Shown: positions 15,031 to 21,391 of the stretch, one piece after another
Position numbering within the stretch: position 1 is the stretch's first letter
How the letters are laid out: every line of letters starts with the position of its first letter
Source: Porticoccaceae bacterium UBA2002
Lineage (GTDB): Bacteria > Pseudomonadota > Gammaproteobacteria > Pseudomonadales > Porticoccaceae
Reading direction: 5' to 3'
Assembly (NCBI GenBank): GCA_002334915.1
Contig: DDCQ01000085.1
Span: 1-21,391 of the forward strand
DNA length: 21,391 nucleotides
Position numbers and translations under genes: made by a program
The notes under the pieces: generated by a model
What the model was told of the DNA's origin: nothing
Databases searched by the model: none
What the model saw: the letters and a program-made list of their open reading frames with translations, nothing else

Positions 15031-16064
15031 TAGAGGCTCAGTTTCCAGTTAAGGCTGGTGCCGGCACCTAGCGGAATCAGTTGCGAACCATCGAAGGGTA
15101 CAGACTCGGGCAGCTGCCAGGACTGGCGCTGCAATGTAATCTTGCCACTGTTGCGCGGCAGGCCATAAAAGTCCGGGCCATTGGTGCTGGCAAAGGCTTC
15201 CAGTTTATCCAGAGCCCCGGCCTGCTCAAACACCTCGGCGTAGAACTCAATGGCGGCATGGTGGCTAAAGCAGCCAGCACAGCCACAGGAGCTCTCTTTG
15301 CGGCTCTGAATATGGGGGGCAGAATCCGTACCCAAAAAGAATTTTGCATTGCCGCTGGTGGCCGCCTCAATCAGAGCTTGCTGGTGCACATTGCGCTTTA
15401 AAACAGGCAGGCAAAACAGATGTGGCCTAATGCCACCCACCAGCATATGGTTGCGGTTAAACAGCAGATGTTGGGGCGTAATAGTAGCCGCTATATTATT
15501 GCTGGCCTGGCTGACAAACTCCACGGCCTGAGCCGTGGTGATATGTTCCAAAATAATTTTAAGCCCCGGGAACTGCTCGGCCAGACCGCGCAGGTGGCGC
15601 TCAATAAACTCCGCCTCGCGATCAAAAATATCAATCTCATTGGCGGTTACCTCACCGTGCAGCTGCAACACCATGCCCACTTCCTGCATAGTCTCCAGCA
15701 CCGCACTGATATTGGCCAGATCGGTCACCCCAGAATCTGAATTAGTAGTGGCACCAGCAGGGTAGTATTTGCAGCCCTGAATAAAGCCGCATTCTTTGGC
15801 CGCGCGAATTTCTTCAGGGTCAGTATTATCCGTCAGATACAGCACCATCAGCGGTTCCCAGTTAGAGCCCTCGGGCCGCTCGGCCAAAATACGCTCTCGG
15901 TACGCCGCCACTCCGGCCACTGTAGTGGCTGGTGGAGTCAGGTTGGGCATAATAATGCCGCGCCCAAAACCCCGCGCCGCCGCTGGCACTGTGGTTTCAA
16001 GTGCTCGCCCATCGCGCAGATGCAGGTGCCAGTCGTCGGGTTGGATAATGCTGATTTGATCCAT
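15030..16064 (-). CDS. pyrC: dihydroorotase
   Basis: The protein has 344 residues (E. coli PyrC 348). It closes carbamoyl-aspartate to dihydroorotate in pyrimidine synthesis. The zinc-site motif [10 protein letters not shown] has His13 and His15. [14 protein letters not shown] supplies the bridging lysine, LQLHGEV and ILEHITT the further histidines, and LGTDSAPH the catalytic aspartate. This is the short class II dihydroorotase type. It shares a TAATG junction with rnt. It diverges from the formyltransferase gene, with fewer than 80 bases between the starts. Confidence 0.97.
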   Translation of the reverse strand: MDQISIIQPDDWHLHLRDGRALETTVPAAARGFGRGIIMPNLTPPATTVAGVAAYRERILAERPEGSNWEPLMVLYLTDNTDPEEIRAAKECGFIQGCKYYPAGATTNSDSGVTDLANISAVLETMQEVGMVLQLHGEVTANEIDIFDREAEFIERHLRGLAEQFPGLKIILEHITTAQAVEFVSQASNNIAATITPQHLLFNRNHMLVGGIRPHLFCLPVLKRNVHQQALIEAATSGNAKFFLGTDSAPHIQSRKESSCGCAGCFSHHAAIEFYAEVFEQAGALDKLEAFASTNGPDFYGLPRNSGKITLQRQSWQLPESVPFDGSQLIPLGAGTSLNWKLSL

Positions 16065-16142
16065 TGAGAACGGTCCTTGGTTAGACTACTAATGCTACCG
16101 GAAACAGTGGCTTCATACGAGCACTTGTGTAAATCTAGCGCT

Positions 16143-16910
16143 ATGAATATTGCCCTGTTAATCAATCGTGATCTAGCCAGCCATATTGCCCTGGGCCGTT
16201 TGATTGGTTTGCTCGGCGAGCACCGGCTGTCGATCTTTATCTCCGAAAAAGTTGGCCGCGACCATAGCCTGTCCCAGCCATTGATGGCTCTGGCCGAGTT
16301 TGAAAAACAGCTGGTTGCCACCAGCTCTCAAAGCTTTGATAGCCTGGCCCGCAAGGCTAATTGCCAACTACAGGGTTTTGCCGACATAGGGAGCAAGGTC
16401 AACAGCCCGGAGGCTGTGGCGCGTATTCAGGCGACAGAGCCAGATATTATTCTGTCTATTCGTTTTGGGTTGATTCTTCGCGAGCCTGTGATTGCTATCC
16501 CCAGACATGGTGTTATTAATCTGCACTCCGGTGTACTGCCCAACTACCGTGGGGTCATGGCCAGTTTTAGGGCCATGATAAATGGCGAGGCGCAGATTGG
16601 CTCCACCCTGCATTTTATTCAGGACGCTGGAGTAGACACCGGTGATATTCTGTCGATCGCCAAAATCCCGCTAAATCCACAACAGTCCTATCTGCTAAAT
16701 GTACTCAACCTCTACAGCGCTGGCTGCCAGCAGCTGGCCAGTGCAGTGCAGCAGCTGGATTCTGGTATTGAACTAATAGCCCAGCCTCAGCAGGGTGATG
16801 CCAGATACTATTCATTCCCCAGCGAGCAGCAACTGGCAGAGTTTGCTGCCCTGGGCTATCAATTATTTGATCCCGCAGAAATAGAGGCAATCAGGGCGCT
16901 GCAGGGTTAA
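16143..16910 (+). CDS. stand-alone formyltransferase-domain protein, substrate unknown
   Basis: The protein has 255 residues with the formyl-transferase N-domain fold. The catalytic triad is visible: Asn126 and His128 in [13 protein letters not shown], and Asp165 in the GVDTGDIL motif. This is the core that methionyl-tRNA, GAR and sugar-nucleotide formyltransferases use to move a formyl group from formyl-tetrahydrofolate. The C-terminal domain of methionyl-tRNA formyltransferase is missing; only about 60 residues follow the core, with DARYYSFPS, as in formyltransferases of small substrates. The start is uncertain: ATG 16143 gives a clean beta-strand N-terminus, but ATG 16092 or TTG 16077 could add 17 or 22 residues, and none has a good ribosome site. 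It lies 68 bases before argG with no biosynthetic partner nearby. Confidence 0.8.
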   Translation: MNIALLINRDLASHIALGRLIGLLGEHRLSIFISEKVGRDHSLSQPLMALAEFEKQLVATSSQSFDSLARKANCQLQGFADIGSKVNSPEAVARIQATEPDIILSIRFGLILREPVIAIPRHGVINLHSGVLPNYRGVMASFRAMINGEAQIGSTLHFIQDAGVDTGDILSIAKIPLNPQQSYLLNVLNLYSAGCQQLASAVQQLDSGIELIAQPQQGDARYYSFPSEQQLAEFAALGYQLFDPAEIEAIRALQG

Positions 16911-16937
16911 ACGGCACACAAAGCCATCAATTTAGGG

Positions 16938-16943
16938 TAGAAT
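16938..16943 (+). promoter_or_regulatory. candidate -10 box for argG
   Basis: TAGAAT (5 of 6 to consensus) lies about 36 bases before the argG start. The matching -35 position (16915-16920, CACACA) is poor. No clear ArgR box is seen. Transcription of argG could also come from the upstream formyltransferase gene. Confidence 0.3.
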
Positions 16944-16978
16944 TCGCCCCCGTTTTCCCCAGCAAAGGATTAAGCAAC

Positions 16979-18196
16979 GTGTCATCGGTCAATAAAGTCG
17001 TTCTCGCCTACTCAGGCGGCCTGGATACCTCAGTTATTGTTAAGTGGCTGCAGGAAGAATATAACTGCGAAGTGGTTACCTTTACCGCCGATATAGGCCA
17101 GGGTGAAGAAGTAGAACCCGCCCGCGCCAAAGCAGAGGCTCTGGGTGTTAAAGAGATTTATATCGACGACCTGCGCGAAGAGTATGCACGGGACTTTGTA
17201 TTCCCCATGTTCCGCGCCAATACCATTTACGAAGGCGAGTACCTGCTGGGCACCTCCATTGCCCGCCCGCTAATCGCCAAGCGCCTAATCGAAATCGCCA
17301 ATGAAACCGGTGCCGACACCATCTCCCATGGTGCGACAGGCAAGGGCAATGATCAGGTGCGTTTTGAGCTGGGAGCCTATGCCCTCAAGCCAGGCATTAA
17401 AGTAATAGCCCCATGGCGCGAATGGGATTTAAATTCCCGCGACAAGCTAATGGACTACTGCGCTGAGCATAAAATCCCCGTAGAAATGAAGCGCGGTAAA
17501 AAATCCCCCTTCTCCATGGACGCCAACCTGCTGCATATCTCCTACGAGGGCGGCAACCTCGAAGACCCCTGGTCAGAAGCCGAAGACGATATGTGGCGCT
17601 GGACAGTGTCTCCAGAGGAAGCACCTGATCAGGCTACCTACATGGATATCAGCTACCAGAAGGGTGATATTGTTGCCATCGACGGTGTAGCCATGTCAGC
17701 GGCCACAGTTATAGAGCACCTCAACAAAGTAGCCGGCGCCAATGGCGTAGGCCGCCTGGATATAGTGGAAAACCGCTATGTAGGCATGAAGTCTCGCGGC
17801 TGCTACGAAACCCCAGCGGGCACCGTAATGATGAAAGCCCACCGCGCCATAGAGTCTCTGACTCTGGACCGCGAAGTGGCTCATATGAAAGACGAACTTA
17901 TGCCGCGCTACGCCAAGCTTATTTACAACGGCTACTGGTGGGCTCCAGAGCGCCTGATGCTGCAAGCCGCGATTGATCAGACTCAGGATGTGGTTAATGG
18001 TGACGTTCGCATCAAACTCTACAAAGGCAATGTGAGCGTGGTAGGGCGCAAGTCCGATGACAGCTTATTTGATGCCAATATTGCTACTTTCGATGACGAT
18101 GGTGGCGCTTACAATCAAGCGGATGCCGAGGGCTTTATTAAATTAAATGCCCTGCGTCTGCGAATTGCGGCCAACCGCGGTCGCGACCTTAAGTAA
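16979..18196 (+). CDS. argG: argininosuccinate synthase
   Basis: The protein has 405 residues, the usual length for the short bacterial type. It joins citrulline and aspartate with ATP, the penultimate step of arginine synthesis. The ATP-pyrophosphatase loop AYSGGLDTS lies at residues 10-18. [44 protein letters not shown] and the C-terminal [15 protein letters not shown] are family signatures. Translation starts at GTG (16979), with AAAGGA about ten bases upstream; no ATG is available near the N-terminus. A bidirectional terminator follows. Confidence 0.98.
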   Translation: MSSVNKVVLAYSGGLDTSVIVKWLQEEYNCEVVTFTADIGQGEEVEPARAKAEALGVKEIYIDDLREEYARDFVFPMFRANTIYEGEYLLGTSIARPLIAKRLIEIANETGADTISHGATGKGNDQVRFELGAYALKPGIKVIAPWREWDLNSRDKLMDYCAEHKIPVEMKRGKKSPFSMDANLLHISYEGGNLEDPWSEAEDDMWRWTVSPEEAPDQATYMDISYQKGDIVAIDGVAMSAATVIEHLNKVAGANGVGRLDIVENRYVGMKSRGCYETPAGTVMMKAHRAIESLTLDREVAHMKDELMPRYAKLIYNGYWWAPERLMLQAAIDQTQDVVNGDVRIKLYKGNVSVVGRKSDDSLFDANIATFDDDGGAYNQADAEGFIKLNALRLRIAANRGRDLK

Positions 18197-18216
18197 CAGC
18201 AGCAAATGGAACCTGT

Positions 18217-18246
18217 AAAAAAGCCGCTCATTAGAGCGGCTTTTTT
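18217..18246. terminator. bidirectional intrinsic terminator between argG and mscS
   Basis: GCCGCTC (18223-18229) pairs perfectly with GAGCGGC (18234-18240) around ATTA. It has six A residues before and six T residues after, so it works on both strands, ending argG on the plus strand and mscS on the minus strand. Confidence 0.92.
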
Positions 18247-18258
18247 ATTGCCCAGACC

Positions 18259-19113
18259 TTATTCGCCGCGCATATGCACGTCCATCTGTGGGAATGGGAT
18301 TTCCAAGTTATGCTCTCTCAAGCTATTGTATATGGCGGTCAGGTAAGCCGAGGTGATCAGCCCCGGCCGCTTGACCAGATCGCCTTCAGTCCATACCGAT
18401 AGCATGCACTCCACACCAGAGTCACCCAGCTCACGAACAAGAACAGCCGGCATCAGGTTGGGGCGCTGCAATGTATGCTCGATACTATTTGCCGCCTCAA
18501 GACCAGCTTTTGTAACCAGTGATAAATCGCTGCCGTAGGCCACGCTGAAATTAATGGTAAAGCGCCTAACATCATCATTCAGGGTCCAGTTATTCACCTG
18601 GTTGGTAATAAAGTCTGAGTTTGGCACCAGGATATCCGCATTATCCAATGTGCGAATCAGCGTGCTGCGGATATTAACCTCCCGCACCTCCCCCAATAGA
18701 CCATTGGGCAACTCAATAAAATCCCCCACCCGCAGAGACTTCTCAAACAGAATAATAATGCCGCTGACAAAATTATTAACAATAGACTGCAAACCAAAGC
18801 CAATGCCCACACCCAGTGCACCTACGATAAGGGCCAGCTTATCAAAACTAAAACCCAGTACCGACAGGGCCATAAAAATGCCCAGTGCATAAACTAGGTA
18901 TTTCAACACCCGGTTTATAACATAGATATTTTGATCTTTAGCGCGGCTGCGTTTGCCTGCCACTGTGGCAGCGCGGGTGAGTACCCGCGACGCAATCATG
19001 GTGACAATAATAATGCCCATGGCAGAAGCTAGATCGGACAGGCGCAGTGAAAAATCACCGATTTGTATAATAGGTAATGTTAGCCAGTATTCGATTTTTT
19101 CCATCACAGCCAT
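18259..19113 (-). CDS. MscS-family small-conductance mechanosensitive channel
   Basis: The protein has 284 residues, close to E. coli MscS (286). It is an inner-membrane channel that opens on membrane tension to release solutes during osmotic downshift. Three membrane segments are visible: about residues 25-45, 70-90, and a Gly/Ala-rich pore helix (VGALGVGIGFGLQSIVNN, about 92-110). The beta domain follows with GDFIELPNGLLGEVREVNIR, TLIRTLDNADILVPNS and the C-terminal IPFPQMDVHM. Two starts are possible. ATG 19113 has AAGGA only four bases upstream. ATG 19104 has it 13 bases upstream, but forms a TGATG overlap with the stop of a 41-codon gene. Either way it is tightly coupled to that small gene. 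Confidence 0.94.
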   Translation of the reverse strand: MAVMEKIEYWLTLPIIQIGDFSLRLSDLASAMGIIIVTMIASRVLTRAATVAGKRSRAKDQNIYVINRVLKYLVYALGIFMALSVLGFSFDKLALIVGALGVGIGFGLQSIVNNFVSGIIILFEKSLRVGDFIELPNGLLGEVREVNIRSTLIRTLDNADILVPNSDFITNQVNNWTLNDDVRRFTINFSVAYGSDLSLVTKAGLEAANSIEHTLQRPNLMPAVLVRELGDSGVECMLSVWTEGDLVKRPGLITSAYLTAIYNSLREHNLEIPFPQMDVHMRGE

Positions 19114-19229
19114 TTATTCCTTTTAAATAGAGCCACCAGCCCAAGGGTAATACTGGCCATCACTCCCACCAAAATAAAGTAACCATTGGGCTGATGCAAA
19201 CTATTTGTTTTAGTCGCGAGTCTCGTCAT
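19104..19229 (-). CDS. 41-residue membrane protein resembling the C-terminal tail of CorA-type transporters
   Basis: This minus-strand frame runs from ATG 19229 to TGA 19104. The product has a polar N-terminus (MTRLATKTNSLHQPN), one hydrophobic helix (GYFILVGVMASITLGLVALF) and a basic end, KRNKWL. CorA/ZntB magnesium and zinc transporters end in the same way: a helix beginning GYF or GYP, then a few basic residues and WL. The GMN motif and everything before it are absent. An in-frame TAG lies 18 bases before the ATG, and the divergent dehydratase starts 20 bases away. It may be a remnant of a lost corA or a real small membrane protein. Its stop overlaps the mscS start region. There is no ribosome site before its ATG, so translation is unproven. 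Confidence 0.5.
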   Translation of the reverse strand: MTRLATKTNSLHQPNGYFILVGVMASITLGLVALFKRNKWL

Positions 19230-19249
19230 GATTGGGCTAAACTGACGCT

Positions 19250-20191
19250 ATGAAATTAACCATTAAAGATATTCAGCAAGCCCATAAGCGCATAGCGCCC
19301 CATATTCATTGCACGCCTATTTTGCAGAGTCAGCTGCTCAATAAAATGATGGGCTGTGAATTATTTTTTAAAGCAGAAAACTTCCAAAAGATTGGTGCAT
19401 TCAAAGCCCGCGGCGCCTGCAATGCAGTATTTTCCATGGACGATGCTAGTCTGCACAAAGGCGTTGTTACCCATTCATCGGGAAATCATGGCGCCGCATT
19501 GGCCTGGGCCGCAAGCCTAAGAGGTGCTGATTGCACCGTGGTGATGCCAGAGAATGCCCCCGCGGTTAAAAAAGCCGCAGTGGCGGGCTATGGTGCCACC
19601 ATACAGCTTTGTGAGCCAACCATGGTGGCGAGGGAAGCCGCAATCACAACATTAGTTGAGCAGTACGGCTATACGTTAGTGCACCCTTTCGATGCGGACC
19701 AGATTATGGCGGGGCAGGGCACAGCCGCAGTTGAATTGTTACAACAGATTGAATCTGAAGTAGATATTGTTATGGCTCCAGTGGGTGGTGGCGGCTTAAT
19801 TGGTGGCACTGGCATTGCAGTTAAAGCCCTGAGTAATGCTCAGGTGATAGGCGCAGAACCAGAGCAGGCCAAAGATGCCTGGCTGGGCTTCACCACAGGC
19901 CAGCGCCTGGCAGAGTACAGCCCCAACACCATAGCCGACGGTCTGCGCGCCACAGTCGGGGTGCGCCCATTTGCCGCCATCACCAATACCGTAGACGATA
20001 TTTTGCTCTGTTCCGAAGAGCGCATAGTCGAAGCCATGCGCCTTATCTGGACCAGACTCAAAGTGATTATAGAGCCCTCCTGCGCCGTACCCCTGGCCGC
20101 CATAATGGACCAGCCCGAGCAGTTTCGGGGCAAGCGCGTAGCCATTATCCTCACCGGCGGCAACGTAGACCTGGACGCATTGCCCTGGTAA
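19250..20191 (+). CDS. PLP-dependent serine racemase / threonine-serine dehydratase family enzyme
   Basis: The protein has 313 residues with the fold-type II pyridoxal-phosphate architecture. Lys52 in the AFKARGA motif should bind the cofactor. THSSGNHG (74-81) holds the phosphate-contact loop, with Ser76 aligning with Ser84 of mammalian serine racemase. PVGGGGLIGG is the glycine loop, followed by AEPEQA and LTGGNVDLD at the C-terminus. It lacks the C-terminal ACT domain of IlvA. The opening, LFFKAENFQKIGAFKARGA, and the ending resemble eukaryotic-type serine racemase as much as TdcB. Possible activities are serine racemization, serine or threonine deamination, or threo-3-hydroxyaspartate ammonia-lyase. 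The ATG has no clear ribosome site. It diverges from the mscS pair. Confidence 0.88.
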   Translation: MKLTIKDIQQAHKRIAPHIHCTPILQSQLLNKMMGCELFFKAENFQKIGAFKARGACNAVFSMDDASLHKGVVTHSSGNHGAALAWAASLRGADCTVVMPENAPAVKKAAVAGYGATIQLCEPTMVAREAAITTLVEQYGYTLVHPFDADQIMAGQGTAAVELLQQIESEVDIVMAPVGGGGLIGGTGIAVKALSNAQVIGAEPEQAKDAWLGFTTGQRLAEYSPNTIADGLRATVGVRPFAAITNTVDDILLCSEERIVEAMRLIWTRLKVIIEPSCAVPLAAIMDQPEQFRGKRVAIILTGGNVDLDALPW

Positions 20192-20360
20192 CTCATCCCA
20201 AAAAGAAAAAATCCTTTACGATCATCAGAATAAGGGTCTTGCGTTGGCATGACCTTTCGTCAGTATCTTTTCAACTAGTCACCACGGTCGCAAATTTATA
20301 GTCTATATATTTATCTAACCAAATTTTACCCACACCCAAATGGATTTGGAGGCAAAGACT

Positions 20361-20699
20361 GTGGTTGATATTATTCGGGAAGATCAGTTTGATAGATGTT
20401 TCGAGATGGTAATGAGCCTGTGGCCGCAAGATTGTCGGGTTGGGCTGCACGCAGGTATAGACGCAACTGAGTTGGGGTATAGGGAGTCTGACTCGCTCTA
20501 TTTAGACATACATCAGGAAGTTGTAAGCCACATGGAGGATGGAGATAGTTGGTTACTCCAGGGGGTTCAATACGGGGTTTTTGAAGTGGTTTCTATACTC
20601 TGCCGCACCACTTCAGTTCAGTCAGTAGGTCGCGATTGCATCAACAAGCAAGAAGTTCGGGAGGTACTTAATCAGTCGCCACGTTGGCAGGTGGTGTAG
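20361..20699 (+). CDS. hypothetical protein, 112-119 residues
   Basis: I do not recognise this family. The protein is mixed alpha/beta, slightly acidic, with no signal peptide or membrane helix, and contains several cysteines. Recognisable stretches are VVDIIREDQFDRC, LWPQDCRVGLH and QSVGRDCINKQEVREVL. GTG at 20361 is the likelier start, because GGAGG lies exactly eight bases upstream. An ATG at 20340, seven codons earlier, has no ribosome site. The next gene starts 45 bases after the stop, so the two may form an operon. The 148-base spacer before it is AT-rich (about 20290-20330) and may hold the promoter; no clear -35/-10 pair is seen. The frame is open for 120 codons and spacing is normal, so a real gene is likely. 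Confidence 0.6.
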   Translation: MVDIIREDQFDRCFEMVMSLWPQDCRVGLHAGIDATELGYRESDSLYLDIHQEVVSHMEDGDSWLLQGVQYGVFEVVSILCRTTSVQSVGRDCINKQEVREVLNQSPRWQVV

Positions 20700-20744
20700 C
20701 TCAAAAGGTGTTTGCAGTACCTTTTTACAATTAAGGAAAATAAC

Positions 20745-21332
20745 ATGTGTAAACAATGGACAGCTGTCTTTTGGTTTGTCGCGTTGGTATTTTCGTTAGT
20801 GTCTGCATTCTCTCCCAGCAATACCTTTGCTGAGGACCATTACACTCACTTTTACTACGCTCCTGATGCCTACATTGGTATCAATCTATCCGCTATGCAA
20901 GTTGCCGAGCAGGGCTTTGAAGATGCTGAGGTAGGCGCTATTTATGGTCGCATGGGCAAGCAGTACAGCCCATTTCTGTCGGCGGAGTTTCGCCTGGGTT
21001 ACGGGCTGGGCAGCGACAGTCTGGTCGACTCTGTTTTTGCCCAGGAATTTGAGTTTGAGGTGCAGGAATTCTACGGCGCCTATGTCCGAGTGGGCGCACC
21101 CGCAGGAGACAGGTTTTACCCCTACCTGCTGCTTGGCTACACCCAGATAGCAGTTGAGCAAACCACCCTGGGTGTCACCACCGAAAACAAGGTCGATGAT
21201 ATCTCCTACGGCCTAGGCGCCGACTGGGCCCTAATGCCCCATGTGCACTCCAGCCTGGAACTAGTGCGCTACGCCGATAAGCAGGGCAGCACCATAACGG
21301 CCCTGTCCCTGGGTTTTGCCAAGTCTTTTTAA
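20745..21332 (+). CDS. small outer-membrane beta-barrel protein
   Basis: The protein has 195 residues. It has a signal peptide (hydrophobic to about residue 22, likely cut after SNTFA) followed by alternating beta-strands: YIGINLSAM, FLSAEFRLGYGLG, FYGAYVRVGAP, FYPYLLLGYTQIAV, ISYGLGADWALM and HSSLELVRYAD. It ends in LGFAKSF, with the terminal Phe used for Bam-dependent insertion. This fits an eight-strand OmpA/OmpX/OmpW-like barrel. The exact subfamily and ligand are unknown. ATG 20745 follows AAGGAA at good spacing; a TTG at 20712 in the same frame would place a polar tail before the signal and is rejected. A terminator follows about 30 bases after the stop. Confidence 0.83.
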   Translation: MCKQWTAVFWFVALVFSLVSAFSPSNTFAEDHYTHFYYAPDAYIGINLSAMQVAEQGFEDAEVGAIYGRMGKQYSPFLSAEFRLGYGLGSDSLVDSVFAQEFEFEVQEFYGAYVRVGAPAGDRFYPYLLLGYTQIAVEQTTLGVTTENKVDDISYGLGADWALMPHVHSSLELVRYADKQGSTITALSLGFAKSF

Positions 21333-21362
21333 CATGCAGTGTGCTAAACGCTTCTCCCCCAT

Positions 21363-21391
21363 GGCGGCAGGTTCCATTACTGCCGCCTTTT
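21363..21391 (+). terminator. intrinsic terminator after the outer-membrane protein gene
   Basis: GGCGGCAG (21363-21370) pairs perfectly with CTGCCGCC (21380-21387) around a nine-base loop. It runs into at least four T residues at the window edge, so the T-run may be longer than seen. Confidence 0.85.

Noticed and set aside
15081..16059. Several plus-strand frames opposite pyrC
   Set aside because: They overlap a complete dihydroorotase and show no recognisable protein features.
20192..20339. Possible terminator or RNA gene between the dehydratase and the orphan protein
   Set aside because: I found no stable hairpin with a T-run and no RNA gene motif; only an AT-rich stretch that may contain a promoter.

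Overview
This window looks like chromosomal core-genome sequence from a gammaproteobacterium. The evidence is the gene order: rplM-rpsI, petA-petBC and sspA-sspB in one block; lpoA-yraN-diaA-dolP diverging from rsmI; and pyrC-rnt close to argG. All are conserved arrangements in gammaproteobacteria, the last one pseudomonad-like. A free-living, probably aquatic member related to the Cellvibrionales/SAR92 type would fit the mid-range GC and very tight packing. That placement is a guess from style; no marker phylogeny was possible. I saw no rRNA, tRNA, insertion sequence, CRISPR array, prophage or defence island.

Layout. Positions 1-280 (minus) hold the 5' part of comF, apparently damaged by an in-frame TGA and lacking a normal start codon. 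Next come zapG (minus) and zapE (plus), diverging from a spacer with 14-bp repeats. From 2283 a plus-strand run carries rplM and rpsI (with terminator), then the cytochrome bc1 genes, with cytochrome b and cytochrome c1 fused in one reading frame. It continues with sspA, sspB and an acetyl-CoA acetyltransferase. The thiolase meets the minus-strand operon lpoA-yraN-diaA-dolP head-on, with both stop codons inside one CTAG. At the other end, lpoA and rsmI diverge from overlapping start codons. An AGCS-type sodium/amino-acid symporter follows after an unexplained 230-base spacer. Then come pyrC-rnt (minus), a stand-alone formyltransferase and argG (plus), an mscS channel gene (minus), a serine racemase/threonine dehydratase-like enzyme, an orphan small protein and a small outer-membrane beta-barrel protein (plus).

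How the genes fit together. Most are housekeeping: ribosomal proteins, the respiratory bc1 complex, the SspA/SspB stress and proteolysis adaptors, cell-envelope growth (LpoA, DolP, ZapE, ZapG), replication timing (DiaA), rRNA methylation (RsmI), tRNA trimming (RNase T), and pyrimidine and arginine synthesis.

I did not find a clear new multi-gene system. The observations most worth checking are these: the cytochrome b-c1 fusion; the damaged comF; a 41-codon gene resembling the tail of a CorA-type transporter, translationally interlocked with mscS; the lpoA/rsmI start-codon overlap; a perfect 24-bp palindrome formed by the last eight codons of rnt; and an orphan protein upstream of the terminal outer-membrane gene.
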